Positions 36,917 through 46,623 of a stretch of 64,000 nt of DNA are shown piece after piece (position 1 is the stretch's first letter; every line of letters begins with the position of its first letter). This DNA comes from Halothermothrix sp. (GTDB taxonomy: Bacteria; Bacillota; Halanaerobiia; DY22613): the NCBI GenBank assembly GCA_016841825.1, contig JAENYK010000007.1, forward strand, positions 112,846-176,845. The letters run 5' to 3'. The translations under genes were made by a program, and so were the position numbers. Under the pieces are notes generated by a model. The model did no database searches and had not been told where the DNA came from. It was given only the letters and a program-made list of their open reading frames with translations.

Positions 36917-37438
36917 TTATGATTTATAAAAATGATTGTACGCCTTAACTACATATTCTACAGCAGAAAATAAAGTCAGAGGAATAGCAATGATTAAAAA
37001 TATCATGCCGACATATTCGATACCCAATATACTCGCAGCAGCAGTACTATATAAGAAAAATGTCGCAATTTTACCAAAACGACTTGGAAAAATAATATCA
37101 TGCCCGGTAAAATAAACGAATACTGATCCTGATAAAATGGCTATCTCTCGAATTAAGATGATACAAATAACCCACAATGGCAAAAGATTCACCACTGCTA
37201 AAGAAATAAATGCGGCAATCATTGATAATTTATCAGCCAGAGGATCCAACAATCTTCCAATCTTAGATGTCAGGTTTAGGGCTCTGGCAATATATCCATC
37301 CAGAAAGTCAGTAATTCCTGAGAAAACAAAAACCCCTCCAGCCCAATAATAGTGACCCGTAAAATCTGCAAAAAAGAAATACAAAAATACAGGGATGAAG
37401 ATGATTCTACTGGTTGTTAAAACATTTGCGAGATTCAT
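36917..37438 (-). CDS. pgsA: CDP-diacylglycerol-glycerol-3-phosphate 3-phosphatidyltransferase
   Basis: 173 aa. Membrane enzyme making phosphatidylglycerol phosphate, the first step of PG synthesis. The CDP-alcohol phosphatidyltransferase signature DG-x2-AR-x8-G-x3-D-x3-D is present in FLDGYIARALNLTSKIGR and LLDPLADKLS. The start MNLANVLTTSRIIFIPVFLY is typical of PgsA, and four to five membrane segments are visible. AGGAGG precedes the ATG. Confidence 0.93.
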   Translation of the reverse strand: MNLANVLTTSRIIFIPVFLYFFFADFTGHYYWAGGVFVFSGITDFLDGYIARALNLTSKIGRLLDPLADKLSMIAAFISLAVVNLLPLWVICIILIREIAILSGSVFVYFTGHDIIFPSRFGKIATFFLYSTAAASILGIEYVGMIFLIIAIPLTLFSAVEYVVKAYNHFYKS

Positions 37439-37637
37439 TATTGATCATACCTCCTATAAACCCATCGTATCGCTGAATAATTAACGCGTATTGATGTTCA
37501 ATATACTCTCTATATGTTCGCGATAAACCATTAAAATCCTGCATCATCCCTTCTATTTATATCCGATTTCAAAAATTAACATGTAAGCAATACAAATTTA
37601 ATATTTTAAAATGGATTTAATAGCCATATTTAAAGAG

Positions 37638-37718
37638 ATTCAGAAGGGAAGTCTCCTAATCTCTATGCCGTGTGAGGATAAATAACTAAATAAGAAGTAC
37701 ACATCCCCTTCTGAAATC
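37638..37718. repeat. Palindromic repeat related to the 28.9-kb element
   Basis: GATTCAGAAGGG (37638-37649) and CCCCTTCTGAAATC (37705-37718) are near-inverted ends. The interior AGTCTCCTAATCTCTAT and ATAAATAACTAAATA match the minus strand of the 28854-28940 element (AGTCTTCCAATCCCTAT; ATAAATAACTAAATA). The rest of 37439-37756 holds nothing I can support. Confidence 0.55.
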
Positions 37719-37756
37719 ATTAAATCCAGGTATCACAACTTGCTAATAATACGACT

Positions 37757-38830
37757 TTAAAGCGTAAAGCTAGCAACTGTCTCACTATCTAAACGTTTGA
37801 TTACTTCTGTCAATAGCTTTATTGCATTATCATAATCATTACAATTAATGATTCCTGCATGACTATGAATATATCTAGTAGGTACAGCGATCACCAGACT
37901 CGGAACACCTTCATGGAATACATGAATAGCTCCCGCATCAGTTCCTCCGCCAGCCATAGAATCCAATTGATATGGAATATCCAACTCTTCCGCCACATCT
38001 ATAACAAAATCTCTTAAACCTCGATTAGGAATCATACTGGCATCATAAACCAAAATAACTGGTCCTTCACCAAGTTTTTCGTAGGCTTCCAGGCTCTCAG
38101 TACCAGGCATATCACCAGCCACACCCACTTCTAAAGCAAAACCTACATCTGGACAGATCTTATGTACACTGGTTTTGGCTCCCCGTAAACCTACCTCTTC
38201 TTGAACTGAACCTACACCATAAACTGTATTAGGATGATCTACATTTTGTAACTCTTTAATAACTTCCATAAACATAGTACATCCTAACCGATCATCAAAT
38301 GCTTTGGCCATCCAGAGATCAGGATTAGACATCACCGTGAACTCACTAACCGGAATAATTGGATCCCCAGGTCGAATTCCAAAAACCTTTTCAGCCTCCT
38401 CCTTATCCTTAGCACCGACATCAATAAACATTGCACTCTTTTTAACAACTTTATTTCTGGTCTCGGCATCCAGAATATGCGGAGGTATCGAACCGATTAT
38501 CCCTTGAACATCTCCTTTTCTAGTCTTAATTGTAACTCTCTGAGCCAGCATAACCTGTTCCCACCATCCACCAAGAGTTTGGAATTTAATGAAACCTTTA
38601 TCGGTAATATGTTTTACCATAAAACCAATCTCATCCATATGGCCACTTAACATTATTTTGGGACCATCTGCTGGACCTTCTTTTTTACAAATAATACTAC
38701 CTAACCTGTCTTCTTCGATACAGGCCAGACCTTCCATATGCTTCCTAATTATTGCTCTGATCTCATGTTCAAATCCTGGTACGCCTGAAGCATCAGTTAA
38801 TTCTTTTACCAACTTCATTTTGTCATTCAT
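37757..38830 (-). CDS. M42 family metallopeptidase (aminopeptidase/deblocking type)
   Basis: 357 aa from ATG 38830 with GGAGGTAACAAA upstream. Cytosolic dinuclear zinc/cobalt peptidase of the YsdC/FrvX/PepA type. Ligands and catalytic residues are seen in GHMDEIGFMVKHI (His, Asp), AFDDRLGC (bridging Asp), GSVQEEVGLRGA (Glu-Glu) and ALEVGVAGDMPG (Asp), with AGGGTDAGAIH and the final His in TRYIHSHAG. Length and motif order are normal. It is followed by nothing on its strand for 300 bp and preceded by a small zinc-ribbon-like gene 28 bp upstream. Confidence 0.93.
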   Translation of the reverse strand: MNDKMKLVKELTDASGVPGFEHEIRAIIRKHMEGLACIEEDRLGSIICKKEGPADGPKIMLSGHMDEIGFMVKHITDKGFIKFQTLGGWWEQVMLAQRVTIKTRKGDVQGIIGSIPPHILDAETRNKVVKKSAMFIDVGAKDKEEAEKVFGIRPGDPIIPVSEFTVMSNPDLWMAKAFDDRLGCTMFMEVIKELQNVDHPNTVYGVGSVQEEVGLRGAKTSVHKICPDVGFALEVGVAGDMPGTESLEAYEKLGEGPVILVYDASMIPNRGLRDFVIDVAEELDIPYQLDSMAGGGTDAGAIHVFHEGVPSLVIAVPTRYIHSHAGIINCNDYDNAIKLLTEVIKRLDSETVASFTL

Positions 38831-38858
38831 TTTGTTACCTCCAATCATTTTTTAATAA

Positions 38859-39185
38859 TTATTGAGAAACGTTTTCACGTAACTCCGCATACTGCTCTGG
38901 TGTAATCAGCTTCCCACCCTGAATCTCATGCTTTAGTATATTGTAATGTTGATCAAAAAATATCTTAACTCTAATCGTATTAAAACATTTAGGATCTCGA
39001 AGCTCTTTTTGATACAAAAAAGCATAATCTGGAGTTTCGCCATAAGTTGATTGAATGTCATAAGATTTACGCAAGATCAACTCAAATACATTCTTGCACC
39101 GCTGACATTGATAATAGACTTTAATTAAATTTGTTGACATATCAGGTTTTGGAAATAGTTTTTCAAAAAATTTCAAAATATTCAT
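38859..39185 (-). CDS. Small conserved-looking protein with one Cys pair (108 aa)
   Basis: Not recognised. Contains YQCQRCKNVFELILRKS, a CxxC knuckle in an otherwise beta-rich context, plus a third Cys later (DPKCFNTIRV), so zinc binding is possible. GGGAGGACACA precedes the ATG. Co-directional with the M42 peptidase gene, which starts 28 bp downstream, so they probably form an operon. Confidence 0.7.
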   Translation of the reverse strand: MNILKFFEKLFPKPDMSTNLIKVYYQCQRCKNVFELILRKSYDIQSTYGETPDYAFLYQKELRDPKCFNTIRVKIFFDQHYNILKHEIQGGKLITPEQYAELRENVSQ

Positions 39186-39274
39186 TGTGTCCTCCCTGGT
39201 AATTATATAATTAATTTTTCCTATTTTCTAAATATTTATTTTACATCCGGAAAGGAAAATCCTGCTTTATCTCC

Positions 39275-39362
39275 AAAACTATCATACCCTCTGTATAGGC
39301 CAATCTGAAAAAACAGGTTGTCTGCTTTGTTCATAAACCAATACAAAGGGTATGATAGTTTT
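39275..39362. repeat. MITE-like element: 22-bp terminal inverted repeats around 44 bp
   Basis: AAAACTATCATACCCTCTGTAT (39275-39296) and its near-exact inverse (39341-39362, one mismatch) flank a non-coding core. The interior also contains small palindromes. No target duplication is obvious. It lies between the genes ending at 39185 and 39457 on the minus strand. Confidence 0.65.
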
Positions 39363-39456
39363 GTACTCTGTGGGTGATTAATTAAGGCAAACTGACTTGT
39401 TTGAGTAATCTTTCAAATTCAAACAATAACTGTTACTACCATAAGTAATAAAAATA

Positions 39457-39969
39457 TTACCAATTGATTTTCTTAGCTAAGTAGTCAACTATCAGATGGA
39501 TACTATCCTCTTCAAGTTGGAAAACATCGTGACAGATGAATCTAATATGATTCAAATTAACTTCAATGTCGAAACTTAGTTGATTCTGGTCAATATCAAG
39601 AAATTCACTAATCTTGTCACATTCCTCTTTGCTAAGGCGTTCATTACCAATTTCGACTTCACCAAGTTTGAAATATGCAATACCAGTCGCCTTACTTAAT
39701 TCTTCCAGGTCAATCCCTTTCTCCTCTCTAATTCCCCTTAAACGTTCACCCATACTGATATTGGTGGTCAGGAGTAAGTCACAAGGGTGTACTTTTAAAA
39801 ATTCTGCGATTTTGGCCAATAGTTCTATGGATGGATTTGTAACACCTTTTTCGATTTGACCAATGTGACTGGCTGACACCCCAACCGCATTTCCTAACTC
39901 TCGCAAAGTTAGATTTCTCTCTTTACGAATTTTGTTGAGTCTTTCGCCGACCAATATCTTTACCTTCAT
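39457..39969 (-). CDS. XRE-family regulator with two helix-turn-helix domains (170 aa)
   Basis: Start at ATG 39969 after GGAGGTGAATTTTG, not the preceding TTG. Two Cro/C1-type HTH domains stand in tandem. The first is about 7-65 (LNKIRKERNLTLRELGNAVG, VSASHIGQIEKGVTNPSIE), and the second about 74-130 (LRGIREEKGIDLEELSKATG, IAYFKLGEVEIGNERLSKEE). A short helical tail follows. The target is unknown. It stands alone, with AT-rich flanks. Confidence 0.88.
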   Translation of the reverse strand: MKVKILVGERLNKIRKERNLTLRELGNAVGVSASHIGQIEKGVTNPSIELLAKIAEFLKVHPCDLLLTTNISMGERLRGIREEKGIDLEELSKATGIAYFKLGEVEIGNERLSKEECDKISEFLDIDQNQLSFDIEVNLNHIRFICHDVFQLEEDSIHLIVDYLAKKINW

Positions 39970-40215
39970 CAAAATTCACCTCCTGTTAATCTAGATTATA
40001 TTATTGAAACTAAAATTTGTCAATTATAATATTTGATTTTTTTCGGTGCTAATTGTTAATGATAATTGTAAATTAATTTAATACTTTTTTAAATTTCACT
40101 TTAGAAAAAACCCACTTTTAAACAATAATTTTAAAGATAATAGTACTATAGTCCTAACAATAATTCGTTTTTAACGAATTATTTAAATTATAAATAATCT
40201 ATTAACCAAAAAAAA

Positions 40216-40515
40216 TTAGAAAAAATTTTTCATTTTTTTTTTAAAAAGACTATGTTTCCAGGCTAATATATATAAAATTATGGGTATTAGGATAAAACCA
40301 AAGGAGATATCCAATAAAAATAAAACCAAAGTAAAACAAATAAACCGACCCCAAGCCCATTGATCCCCTATGGTTAAGAGTACGGTTAAAAGTAATATAT
40401 ATAGCAGATCATAATCAGGTAAGCCGATGATTTTATGTAATATATGAATGCATGAAAGTAAAATAAAAAATAATAGCGATTTTAAAAAAATATTCCTCCA
40501 TTGAATATTTAGCAC
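40216..40515 (-). CDS. Small hydrophobic membrane protein (99 aa)
   Basis: Starts at a GTG (40515) with GGTG upstream; an ATG overlaps in another frame. Three to four hydrophobic segments run through the protein (SLLFFILLSCIHIL; LLYILLLTVLLTIG; FICFTLVLFLLDISFGFILI), and a basic tail (KHSLFKKKMKNFF) follows. No family recognised. It lies 70 bp downstream of the pseudouridine synthase gene on the same strand. Confidence 0.6.
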   Translation of the reverse strand: MLNIQWRNIFLKSLLFFILLSCIHILHKIIGLPDYDLLYILLLTVLLTIGDQWAWGRFICFTLVLFLLDISFGFILIPIILYILAWKHSLFKKKMKNFF

Positions 40516-40585
40516 ATAGTTTCACCATCCTGCCAAAAAATTACCTATCCATATCCTTTTTCGACATACTCAGAGGAAAATCCTC

Positions 40586-41566
40586 CTAAAATTTTAACAT
40601 CAGGTAATTTTCTATTACTTTTAATTCATCAGGTAAGGTTGAGATAATCTCTTTGTTTCTCAAATACACAAGTGATTCCATAGGATCAACAAAAACCAGG
40701 CGATAAGCATGCAAAAATTGTCGATCTAAAACAATCTGTTTGTCGAGTTTCATAGTTCTTTGAATCTTATTAGTTCCATACTTGAGATCACCGACAATAG
40801 GATGGCCAATTGAAGCAAGGTGAGCTCTAATTTGATGTGTTTTGCCAGTAATTAATTTTACTTCTAGAAGAGAATACTTTGAATTAGATTTTAATACTTT
40901 GTAATATGTATGGACTGGCCAACTTCCTTCTTTAGCGTAATTCAAAATTTTTACTTGATTGGTAGTTTCGTTTTTCAATAAAAAACCATGTAATTCACAA
41001 TCTTTTTTCACTACTCCCCAGACCAGAGCCAAATAATATTTATCGATCTTTTTTTCTCGAATCATCTCATTTAATGTTTGTTGAGTTTGATAATCTTTAG
41101 CAAAAAGAACTAATCCACTGGTATTTCGATCCAATCGATTACTGGGACCTGGTTTGAAAGTCAACTCTTCTGTGGGTATATAATCCTCCTTTTTCACCAG
41201 GTATGTTAAAACCTGCGCATTCAGAGTATCTTGCGGACCTGTTTGATCTTTATGAGTTAAGAGTCCCGCAGGTTTGTCTACCACTAGCAGATGTTCATCT
41301 TCATAGATCACTGTAAATTCTTTTTGAAACTCCTCTATCTTTTCATTTTTCTGAATAAAATCACTTAAAGGAATATATGAATCAAATTGTACCAGGTCAC
41401 CTATCTGTAAACGATAGTTCTGAGCAGCTTTACCGCCATTCACTTTGATCTTCTTTTTTCGCAAATATTTATAAATCAATCCTAGCGGTGCATCTGGAAG
41501 GAATTTTTTAATAAACCTGTCCAGTCGCTGGTCTGCTTCATTGGCAGTAATTCTAATCTCTTTCAT
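40586..41566 (-). CDS. RluD/RluC-family rRNA pseudouridine synthase
   Basis: 326 aa from ATG 41566 with AAGGAAGTGAGTTG upstream. An N-terminal S4 RNA-binding domain (ADQRLDRFIKKFLPDAPLG, KVNGGKAAQNYRLQIGD) is followed by the RluA-type catalytic domain, with the catalytic Asp in SNRLDRNTSGLVLFAKD and KLITGKTHQIRAHLASIGHP and VGDLKYG downstream. It converts uridines of 23S rRNA (RluC/D sites by family). Which sites it modifies cannot be told from sequence. It lies 24 bp after the RsmF-type gene, suggesting an rRNA-modification operon. Confidence 0.92.
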   Translation of the reverse strand: MKEIRITANEADQRLDRFIKKFLPDAPLGLIYKYLRKKKIKVNGGKAAQNYRLQIGDLVQFDSYIPLSDFIQKNEKIEEFQKEFTVIYEDEHLLVVDKPAGLLTHKDQTGPQDTLNAQVLTYLVKKEDYIPTEELTFKPGPSNRLDRNTSGLVLFAKDYQTQQTLNEMIREKKIDKYYLALVWGVVKKDCELHGFLLKNETTNQVKILNYAKEGSWPVHTYYKVLKSNSKYSLLEVKLITGKTHQIRAHLASIGHPIVGDLKYGTNKIQRTMKLDKQIVLDRQFLHAYRLVFVDPMESLVYLRNKEIISTLPDELKVIENYLMLKF

Positions 41567-41590
41567 CAACTCACTTCCTTATCACTAAAA

Positions 41591-42955
41591 TCAAAATAGC
41601 CAACGCATACTTCGCGGATAATGGTTTTTAAGAATGTTATTCACCCTTTTTCCCCAACCCAATGGAAACCCATCTACACTGATTAAAACCCATCCTTTAC
41701 CACCTTCAATCTGTAGCGTCTCTCCCCGCAAATATGAAGCTATTTCATCAGTATTCAAATGAGAAACAACTTGCAATACCTGATCTACCTTTAAACCTAA
41801 TGCCAGACTATGAGCAGGCTCAAACCGATTCTTCTTAAACTCACCCAGATACCACCCTGGACGTACAACCTTTAAACGAGAAAAATCAGGAATTTCAGAT
41901 GGTGTCAAATACAAATGTGAACCAAACAAGGTAAACTCTCCTTTAGGTACTCTCTGCAAGTTCTGTTGACAGAAAGCATAATAATCTTCCAGATCATTTC
42001 TCTTTACTGAGCTCTGATAGGGATAGATTTGATTAATTGACCCATCTTTCTTCCTGATTTTGGCTACATAATGACCTTCACCTTTTAGATATTGGGGCCA
42101 CAGTCTAATAGTTTTGACCAAATTCGAATTAGCATTGTTTACCCACTCTGGTCTTCCGGGTTGAAAACCATCTATCATTGGCATGTCCATCAATTCCAGA
42201 TCAGGATGCATATTTAAGAAATTCTGAACACTTCCTTCATCCTCTTCCGGTGCAAATGTGCAAGTAGAGTAAACAAGTACTCCACCTGGTTTTAGCATTA
42301 CGACTGCCTGATCTAATATCTCTTGCTGCATCAGACTACATGCTGCTATGGATTCTAAACTCCAATGGTTCGTGGCTTCTGGCATCTTTCGAAACATCCC
42401 TTCTCCCGAACAGGGAGCATCAACCAAAATACGATCAAAATATCCGGGAAAATATTGAGCCAGCCGTTCAGGTGTTTCATTGGTAATGAAAGCATTCGTA
42501 ATTCCCATCCGCTCAACATTCATTGCCAATACCTGTGCTCGCTTTAGACTAATGTCATTGGCCACAACTACTCCCTGCCCCTGAAGAGCAGCTGCAATCT
42601 GAGTCGTCTTTCCTCCGGGAGCTGCACATAGATCTAAGATTCGTTCTCCAGGTTGCGTTCCCAGCAGAGACCCCGGAGCCATAGCACTAGGTTCTTGAAT
42701 ATAATATAAACCTGCATTATGATAGTGATGTTTTCCCGGATCATCCAGCTCCTCATAGTAAAAACCTTCTTTTACCCAGGGTATCGGTTTTAAATGGAAA
42801 GGTACTTTTTTCTGCAGCTCTTCGGGAGTTAATTTCAGGGTATTAACCCGAAGTCCATAATATCTTTGCACATTAAAAGTATCCAAAAAGATCTGATATT
42901 CATCTCCCAGGAGTTGCTGCATCCGTTGTAAAAATTCATCAGGTAGTCTTGTCAT
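41591..42955 (-). CDS. rsmF: 16S rRNA (cytosine-C5) methyltransferase, RsmF-type (NOL1/NOP2/Sun)
   Basis: 454 aa. The SAM-binding LDLCAAPGGKTTQIAAAL, the DAPCSGEGMFRK motif with one catalytic Cys and VYSTCTFAPEEDE with the other are all present, in the order used by m5C rRNA methyltransferases. The C terminus extends beyond the core (about 300-454) into a PUA-like part (GEFKKNRFEPAHSLALGL), typical of RsmF/YebU. GGAGGATACCG precedes the ATG. Confidence 0.92.
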   Translation of the reverse strand: MTRLPDEFLQRMQQLLGDEYQIFLDTFNVQRYYGLRVNTLKLTPEELQKKVPFHLKPIPWVKEGFYYEELDDPGKHHYHNAGLYYIQEPSAMAPGSLLGTQPGERILDLCAAPGGKTTQIAAALQGQGVVVANDISLKRAQVLAMNVERMGITNAFITNETPERLAQYFPGYFDRILVDAPCSGEGMFRKMPEATNHWSLESIAACSLMQQEILDQAVVMLKPGGVLVYSTCTFAPEEDEGSVQNFLNMHPDLELMDMPMIDGFQPGRPEWVNNANSNLVKTIRLWPQYLKGEGHYVAKIRKKDGSINQIYPYQSSVKRNDLEDYYAFCQQNLQRVPKGEFTLFGSHLYLTPSEIPDFSRLKVVRPGWYLGEFKKNRFEPAHSLALGLKVDQVLQVVSHLNTDEIASYLRGETLQIEGGKGWVLISVDGFPLGWGKRVNNILKNHYPRSMRWLF

Positions 42956-43090
42956 CGGTATCCTCCATATCTTCTCTGTATAAATATTATTTACCCTTTT
43001 TAATTATAACCCAAAAAATGAAAAAGTAAAGTATTCGATCAGAAATCAGGGAGATATAGCAAAAAATCTGAATAGATGCGTTACCCGATA

Positions 43091-44530
43091 CTACTTTCGA
43101 AATAAACCACTGAATAAAAATACCAGAACCGTGTAAATCTCCAATCTCCCCATCAACATACACCCACTTAGCAGATATTTAGCTGCGTCCGGTATCGGAG
43201 CAAAGGAGTTTAATGGCCCGACCAATTCTAAACCTGGTCCAATGTTACCGAGGGTTGCTGCTACTGCAGAGATTGAACTGATGATATCAATCCCATAAGA
43301 CGTTAACGCTACTACCGAGATAGCAAAGACCAAAATATACAAAAAGAAAAATTCAAGTATTCCAGTAGATACTTCATCAGAAATAAGTTTTTTGCCAATT
43401 GTTAGCTGGGTTACCGCCCGTGGATGACGCAATTTGAATAATTCTAACCGACACTTCTTTACCAATGCATACACTCTGATGATCTTTATCCCACCTGCAG
43501 TTGAACCAGCACAACCACCGATAAACATCAGCAATAGCAATAACCATCGAGCCAGTGGTGGCCAAATATCATAATCCACCACTGAATATCCTGTGGTAGT
43601 AATAATTGATACTACTTGAAAAGCTGCATATTTCAATGATTGATACAGATCATGATACACTTGTAGTCTTAAATTGATCGTAATCATTAAAGTACAAACC
43701 AGAACAATTCCCGTATATACCCGAAACTCAGCATCTTTCCAGATCACACTTATCTTTCCGCGTAATGCTTGATAAAATAAAGCCAAATTTACACCTGCCA
43801 GAAACATGAACAGGGTGACTATCCAATCTACTGTCCCACTATTATACGCCCTAACACTTAAAGTTCTGGAACTAAAGCCCCCTGTGGACATTGTTCCAAA
43901 AGAATGGATCACTGCATCAAAAAGACTCAATCCATTTAAGTAAAGCAAAACTATCTGAAATATAGTCAAGGTCAGATAAACCCACCAGAGTGTCCTGGCT
44001 GTCTCTCTGATTCGGGGACGCAACCTTTCATGCATTGGACCGGGAACTTCTGCTTTAAACAGCTGCATCTTACCGGCCAATTCTGGTAAAATAGCGAGAG
44101 ACATTACAATAATTCCCATACCACCTATCCAATGACTCAAACTTCTCCAAAACAGGATGGTGTGAGAAATATTCTCCAATGACATAATAACTGTCGCTCC
44201 AGTTGTCGTAAAACCGGAAATACTTTCAAAAAAAGCATCTGCATAGTTGGGTAATACTCCTGTTGTTATAAAAGGGATAGCTCCTACCGCTGAGATAATT
44301 ACCCAACTCAAAGTCACAATTGCAAATCCTTCCCGGTAACGAATATTTAATGGAGATTTAAAAATCCAATAAATAACTAGACCAGAGGGTAACACTAAAA
44401 TGGCTAAAAAAAGAAAATCAACCGCATCAGCTTCTCCAAAATACAGCCCCACTATAGCAGGAAATAACAAACAAAATCCCAACAATACCATTAATCCACC
44501 CACTATGTGCAAAATTACCTTAATCCGCAT
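43091..44530 (-). CDS. trkH: TrkH-family potassium uptake channel subunit
   Basis: 479 aa from ATG 44530, where GGAGGGGA is well placed. A polytopic membrane protein with the repeated pore-loop/selectivity segments of the Trk/Ktr family: SGFTTTGATVIM, GTMSTGGFSSRTL, ITTTGYSVVDY and GNIGPGLELVGP. It conducts K+ with an NAD-binding TrkA-type partner. A TrkA-like gene lies 4.5 kb away (49022-50323), not adjacent. Confidence 0.94.
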   Translation of the reverse strand: MRIKVILHIVGGLMVLLGFCLLFPAIVGLYFGEADAVDFLFLAILVLPSGLVIYWIFKSPLNIRYREGFAIVTLSWVIISAVGAIPFITTGVLPNYADAFFESISGFTTTGATVIMSLENISHTILFWRSLSHWIGGMGIIVMSLAILPELAGKMQLFKAEVPGPMHERLRPRIRETARTLWWVYLTLTIFQIVLLYLNGLSLFDAVIHSFGTMSTGGFSSRTLSVRAYNSGTVDWIVTLFMFLAGVNLALFYQALRGKISVIWKDAEFRVYTGIVLVCTLMITINLRLQVYHDLYQSLKYAAFQVVSIITTTGYSVVDYDIWPPLARWLLLLLMFIGGCAGSTAGGIKIIRVYALVKKCRLELFKLRHPRAVTQLTIGKKLISDEVSTGILEFFFLYILVFAISVVALTSYGIDIISSISAVAATLGNIGPGLELVGPLNSFAPIPDAAKYLLSGCMLMGRLEIYTVLVFLFSGLFRK

Positions 44531-44698
44531 AAAAAATCCCCTCCATCCCATATATCCTATTAGGGCAGAGGGGTTAATTATGTCTATTTACTAAATTAAT
44601 AGAATTTGCAGACCAATAGACTCATCAAAACTTTGAAAAGACTCCCTCCGAAATGAAACCGCAGGAGTTCGCTCTTTGACAATCTCAAACTAGATCCT

Positions 44699-45223
44699 CT
44701 ATCTCGCCAATTTTTCAGGGTCAGAATACTTTTGATCAAAGGTATCTACAGTTACCTTTACCATCTTCTGTTCCTCTATCGGACGATCCCGGGAATCAGT
44801 GTCAGTTGTAGCTATCTCATCTACTACCTCAATCCCAGCAATAACTTTGCCAAAAGCTGCATATTGCCTATCCAGATGTGGAGCATCTTTATGTACAATA
44901 AAAAACTGAGACCCAGCAGAATCAGGATTCTGAGATCTAGCCATAGAAATTACTCCTTTTGTATGCTTTAGATCATTTTGCATACCATTACTGGTAAATT
45001 CTCCTTTGATCGAATAACCAGGACCACCCATGCCACTCCCGGTTGGATCTCCACCTTGAACCATAAAACCAGCTATAACGCGATGAAAAATAACTCCATC
45101 GTAAAAACCTGATTTAATCAATGAGATAAAATTATTAACAGTATTTGGCGCTATCTCTGGGTAAAGTTCAACTTTAATCTCTTTACCACCCTCCATTTGA
45201 ATAGTTACTACTGGATTTTGCAT
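44699..45223 (-). CDS. Cyclophilin-type peptidyl-prolyl cis-trans isomerase
   Basis: 174 aa from ATG 45223 after AAGGTGGAGATGAT. Catalytic core FHRVIAGFMVQGGDPTGSG, GVISMARSQNPDSAGSQFFI and AAFGKVIAGIEVVDEI are intact. No signal peptide, so a cytosolic folding helper. Length is normal for a minimal bacterial cyclophilin with a short C-terminal tail. Confidence 0.95.
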   Translation of the reverse strand: MQNPVVTIQMEGGKEIKVELYPEIAPNTVNNFISLIKSGFYDGVIFHRVIAGFMVQGGDPTGSGMGGPGYSIKGEFTSNGMQNDLKHTKGVISMARSQNPDSAGSQFFIVHKDAPHLDRQYAAFGKVIAGIEVVDEIATTDTDSRDRPIEEQKMVKVTVDTFDQKYSDPEKLAR

Positions 45224-45403
45224 ATCATCTCCACCTTTCTGCAAGTTTTTAATATTTTATATCACCCTCAAGATCACTTCATTCATCTTTTTTTGCAATG
45301 ATAAATTTGAATCATAAATAATTTTTTCTAATAATTGACCTGTTTATATTTCATCCTGCAAGCCATTGTAGGAGGACTAGAGCCAAAACTCATAAAATTA
45401 TTT

Positions 45404-45433
45404 CGTTATACGAGTTAACTCACTCGTACAACG
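45404..45433. repeat. Inverted repeat upstream of the cyclophilin/downstream of DegV
   Basis: CGTTATACGAGT and ACTCGTACAACG are inverted copies with one mismatch around 6 bases. The 300 bp between the two genes (45245-45549) contain nothing else that I can support. Could be an operator or a structured RNA element; it lacks a T-tract. Confidence 0.4.
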
Positions 45434-45549
45434 CTCTGAGAGGCCTTAAAAATCAAAGTGTACAAAATATTCTCTCATTCTAATCACAAAAGAAAATATT
45501 TCCTTTCAACAATTTTCATCTTCATCTCAGAAAAACCCGGTATGCTCAT

Positions 45550-46386
45550 CTAACCCTGAAAGAACAATGCCAATGTTTTCGGACCTGCGTGAGCTCCAAT
45601 AGCTGCACCTATTTTGGAGAAAACTACCTCTTGAACATTGAATTTTTCTCTAATTAACCTTGCCAACTCTTCTGCCATCTTTAAATTGTCCGCATGACTA
45701 ATTCCAATAGTCTGATTCTCCAAATTTCTCCCCCGTTGTTCCATTACTTCCAGCATAAATTGAAACATCTTCTTATTCCCCCGAACTTTTTCTAAAGGAA
45801 CAATTGCTCCATCGTCAAACTGAAGAATGGGAATAACTTTTAATAAAGATCCGAGGATAGCCTGAGATGAAGAAATTCTTCCACCCCTTTTTAACATCTC
45901 TAACGAGCCGACAGCAAAAATATGTTCCATCTTCTCTGACATCCGTGTAACTTCTTCCACAATCTCTGCCTTTGACTTACCACTTTGAGCCATCTTTGCT
46001 GCCTGCATCACAACCAGACCTTGCCCCAATGAAGCACACTTAGTATCCACCACGCTAATCCTCTCAGGGTCAATCGCTGCTGCTGACATAAATGCTGATT
46101 CATAAATTGCACTCAGTTTAGAAGAAAAAGTTATACAGACAATCTCATCGTCTCCAACTAATTCTTTTTTAAAAACCTGTTCATATTCGTAAGGTGTTAT
46201 CCGTGATGTAGAAGGCATTGATTTAGTCTCTGTAAGCATCTCATAAAATCTGTCAGGTCCAATATCTACCTGGTCTTTGTATACCTGTCCTTCTATTTGC
46301 ACAGGAATCGATAAAAATGTTACACCTAATCTTTCAAAAACTTCCGGGCTTAAGTCTGCCCCTGTATCTGTCACTATTTTTACCAT
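45550..46386 (-). CDS. DegV-family fatty-acid-binding protein
   Basis: 278 aa. Starts MVKIVTDTGADLSPEVFERL, with SIPVQIEGQVYKDQVDIGPD, the TSRITPYEYEQVF substrate-site motif and SGKSKAEIVEEV, ending with GAAIGAHAGPKTLALFF, all typical of DegV. Relatives bind fatty acids and, in Gram-positives, act as FakB with the kinase FakA to feed exogenous fatty acids into phospholipids; no FakA is in the window. AAAGGAGG precedes the ATG. Confidence 0.93.
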   Translation of the reverse strand: MVKIVTDTGADLSPEVFERLGVTFLSIPVQIEGQVYKDQVDIGPDRFYEMLTETKSMPSTSRITPYEYEQVFKKELVGDDEIVCITFSSKLSAIYESAFMSAAAIDPERISVVDTKCASLGQGLVVMQAAKMAQSGKSKAEIVEEVTRMSEKMEHIFAVGSLEMLKRGGRISSSQAILGSLLKVIPILQFDDGAIVPLEKVRGNKKMFQFMLEVMEQRGRNLENQTIGISHADNLKMAEELARLIREKFNVQEVVFSKIGAAIGAHAGPKTLALFFQG

Positions 46387-46623
46387 CGAAAACAGCCTCC
46401 TTTTATTTTCACCAATAATCTATATTTAGTATACACTCCTTACTAAAATACTGCAAGTTTTGCCAGAGATATTTTTATTATAATCTAACACTAAAGTTAA
46501 ATTATGTATATATAATCTCTAATCTCCATAATCCTGGAACATACGACAAACGAAGGAAAAATATATGTTTATTTATTTTACACTATTTCCCACAAAATGT
46601 ATAGTTCTTCGGCAGATATAAAA

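Noticed and set aside
45404-45433. Intrinsic terminator between DegV and cyclophilin genes
   Set aside because: The hairpin has no T-tract on either strand, so it was listed only as an inverted repeat.
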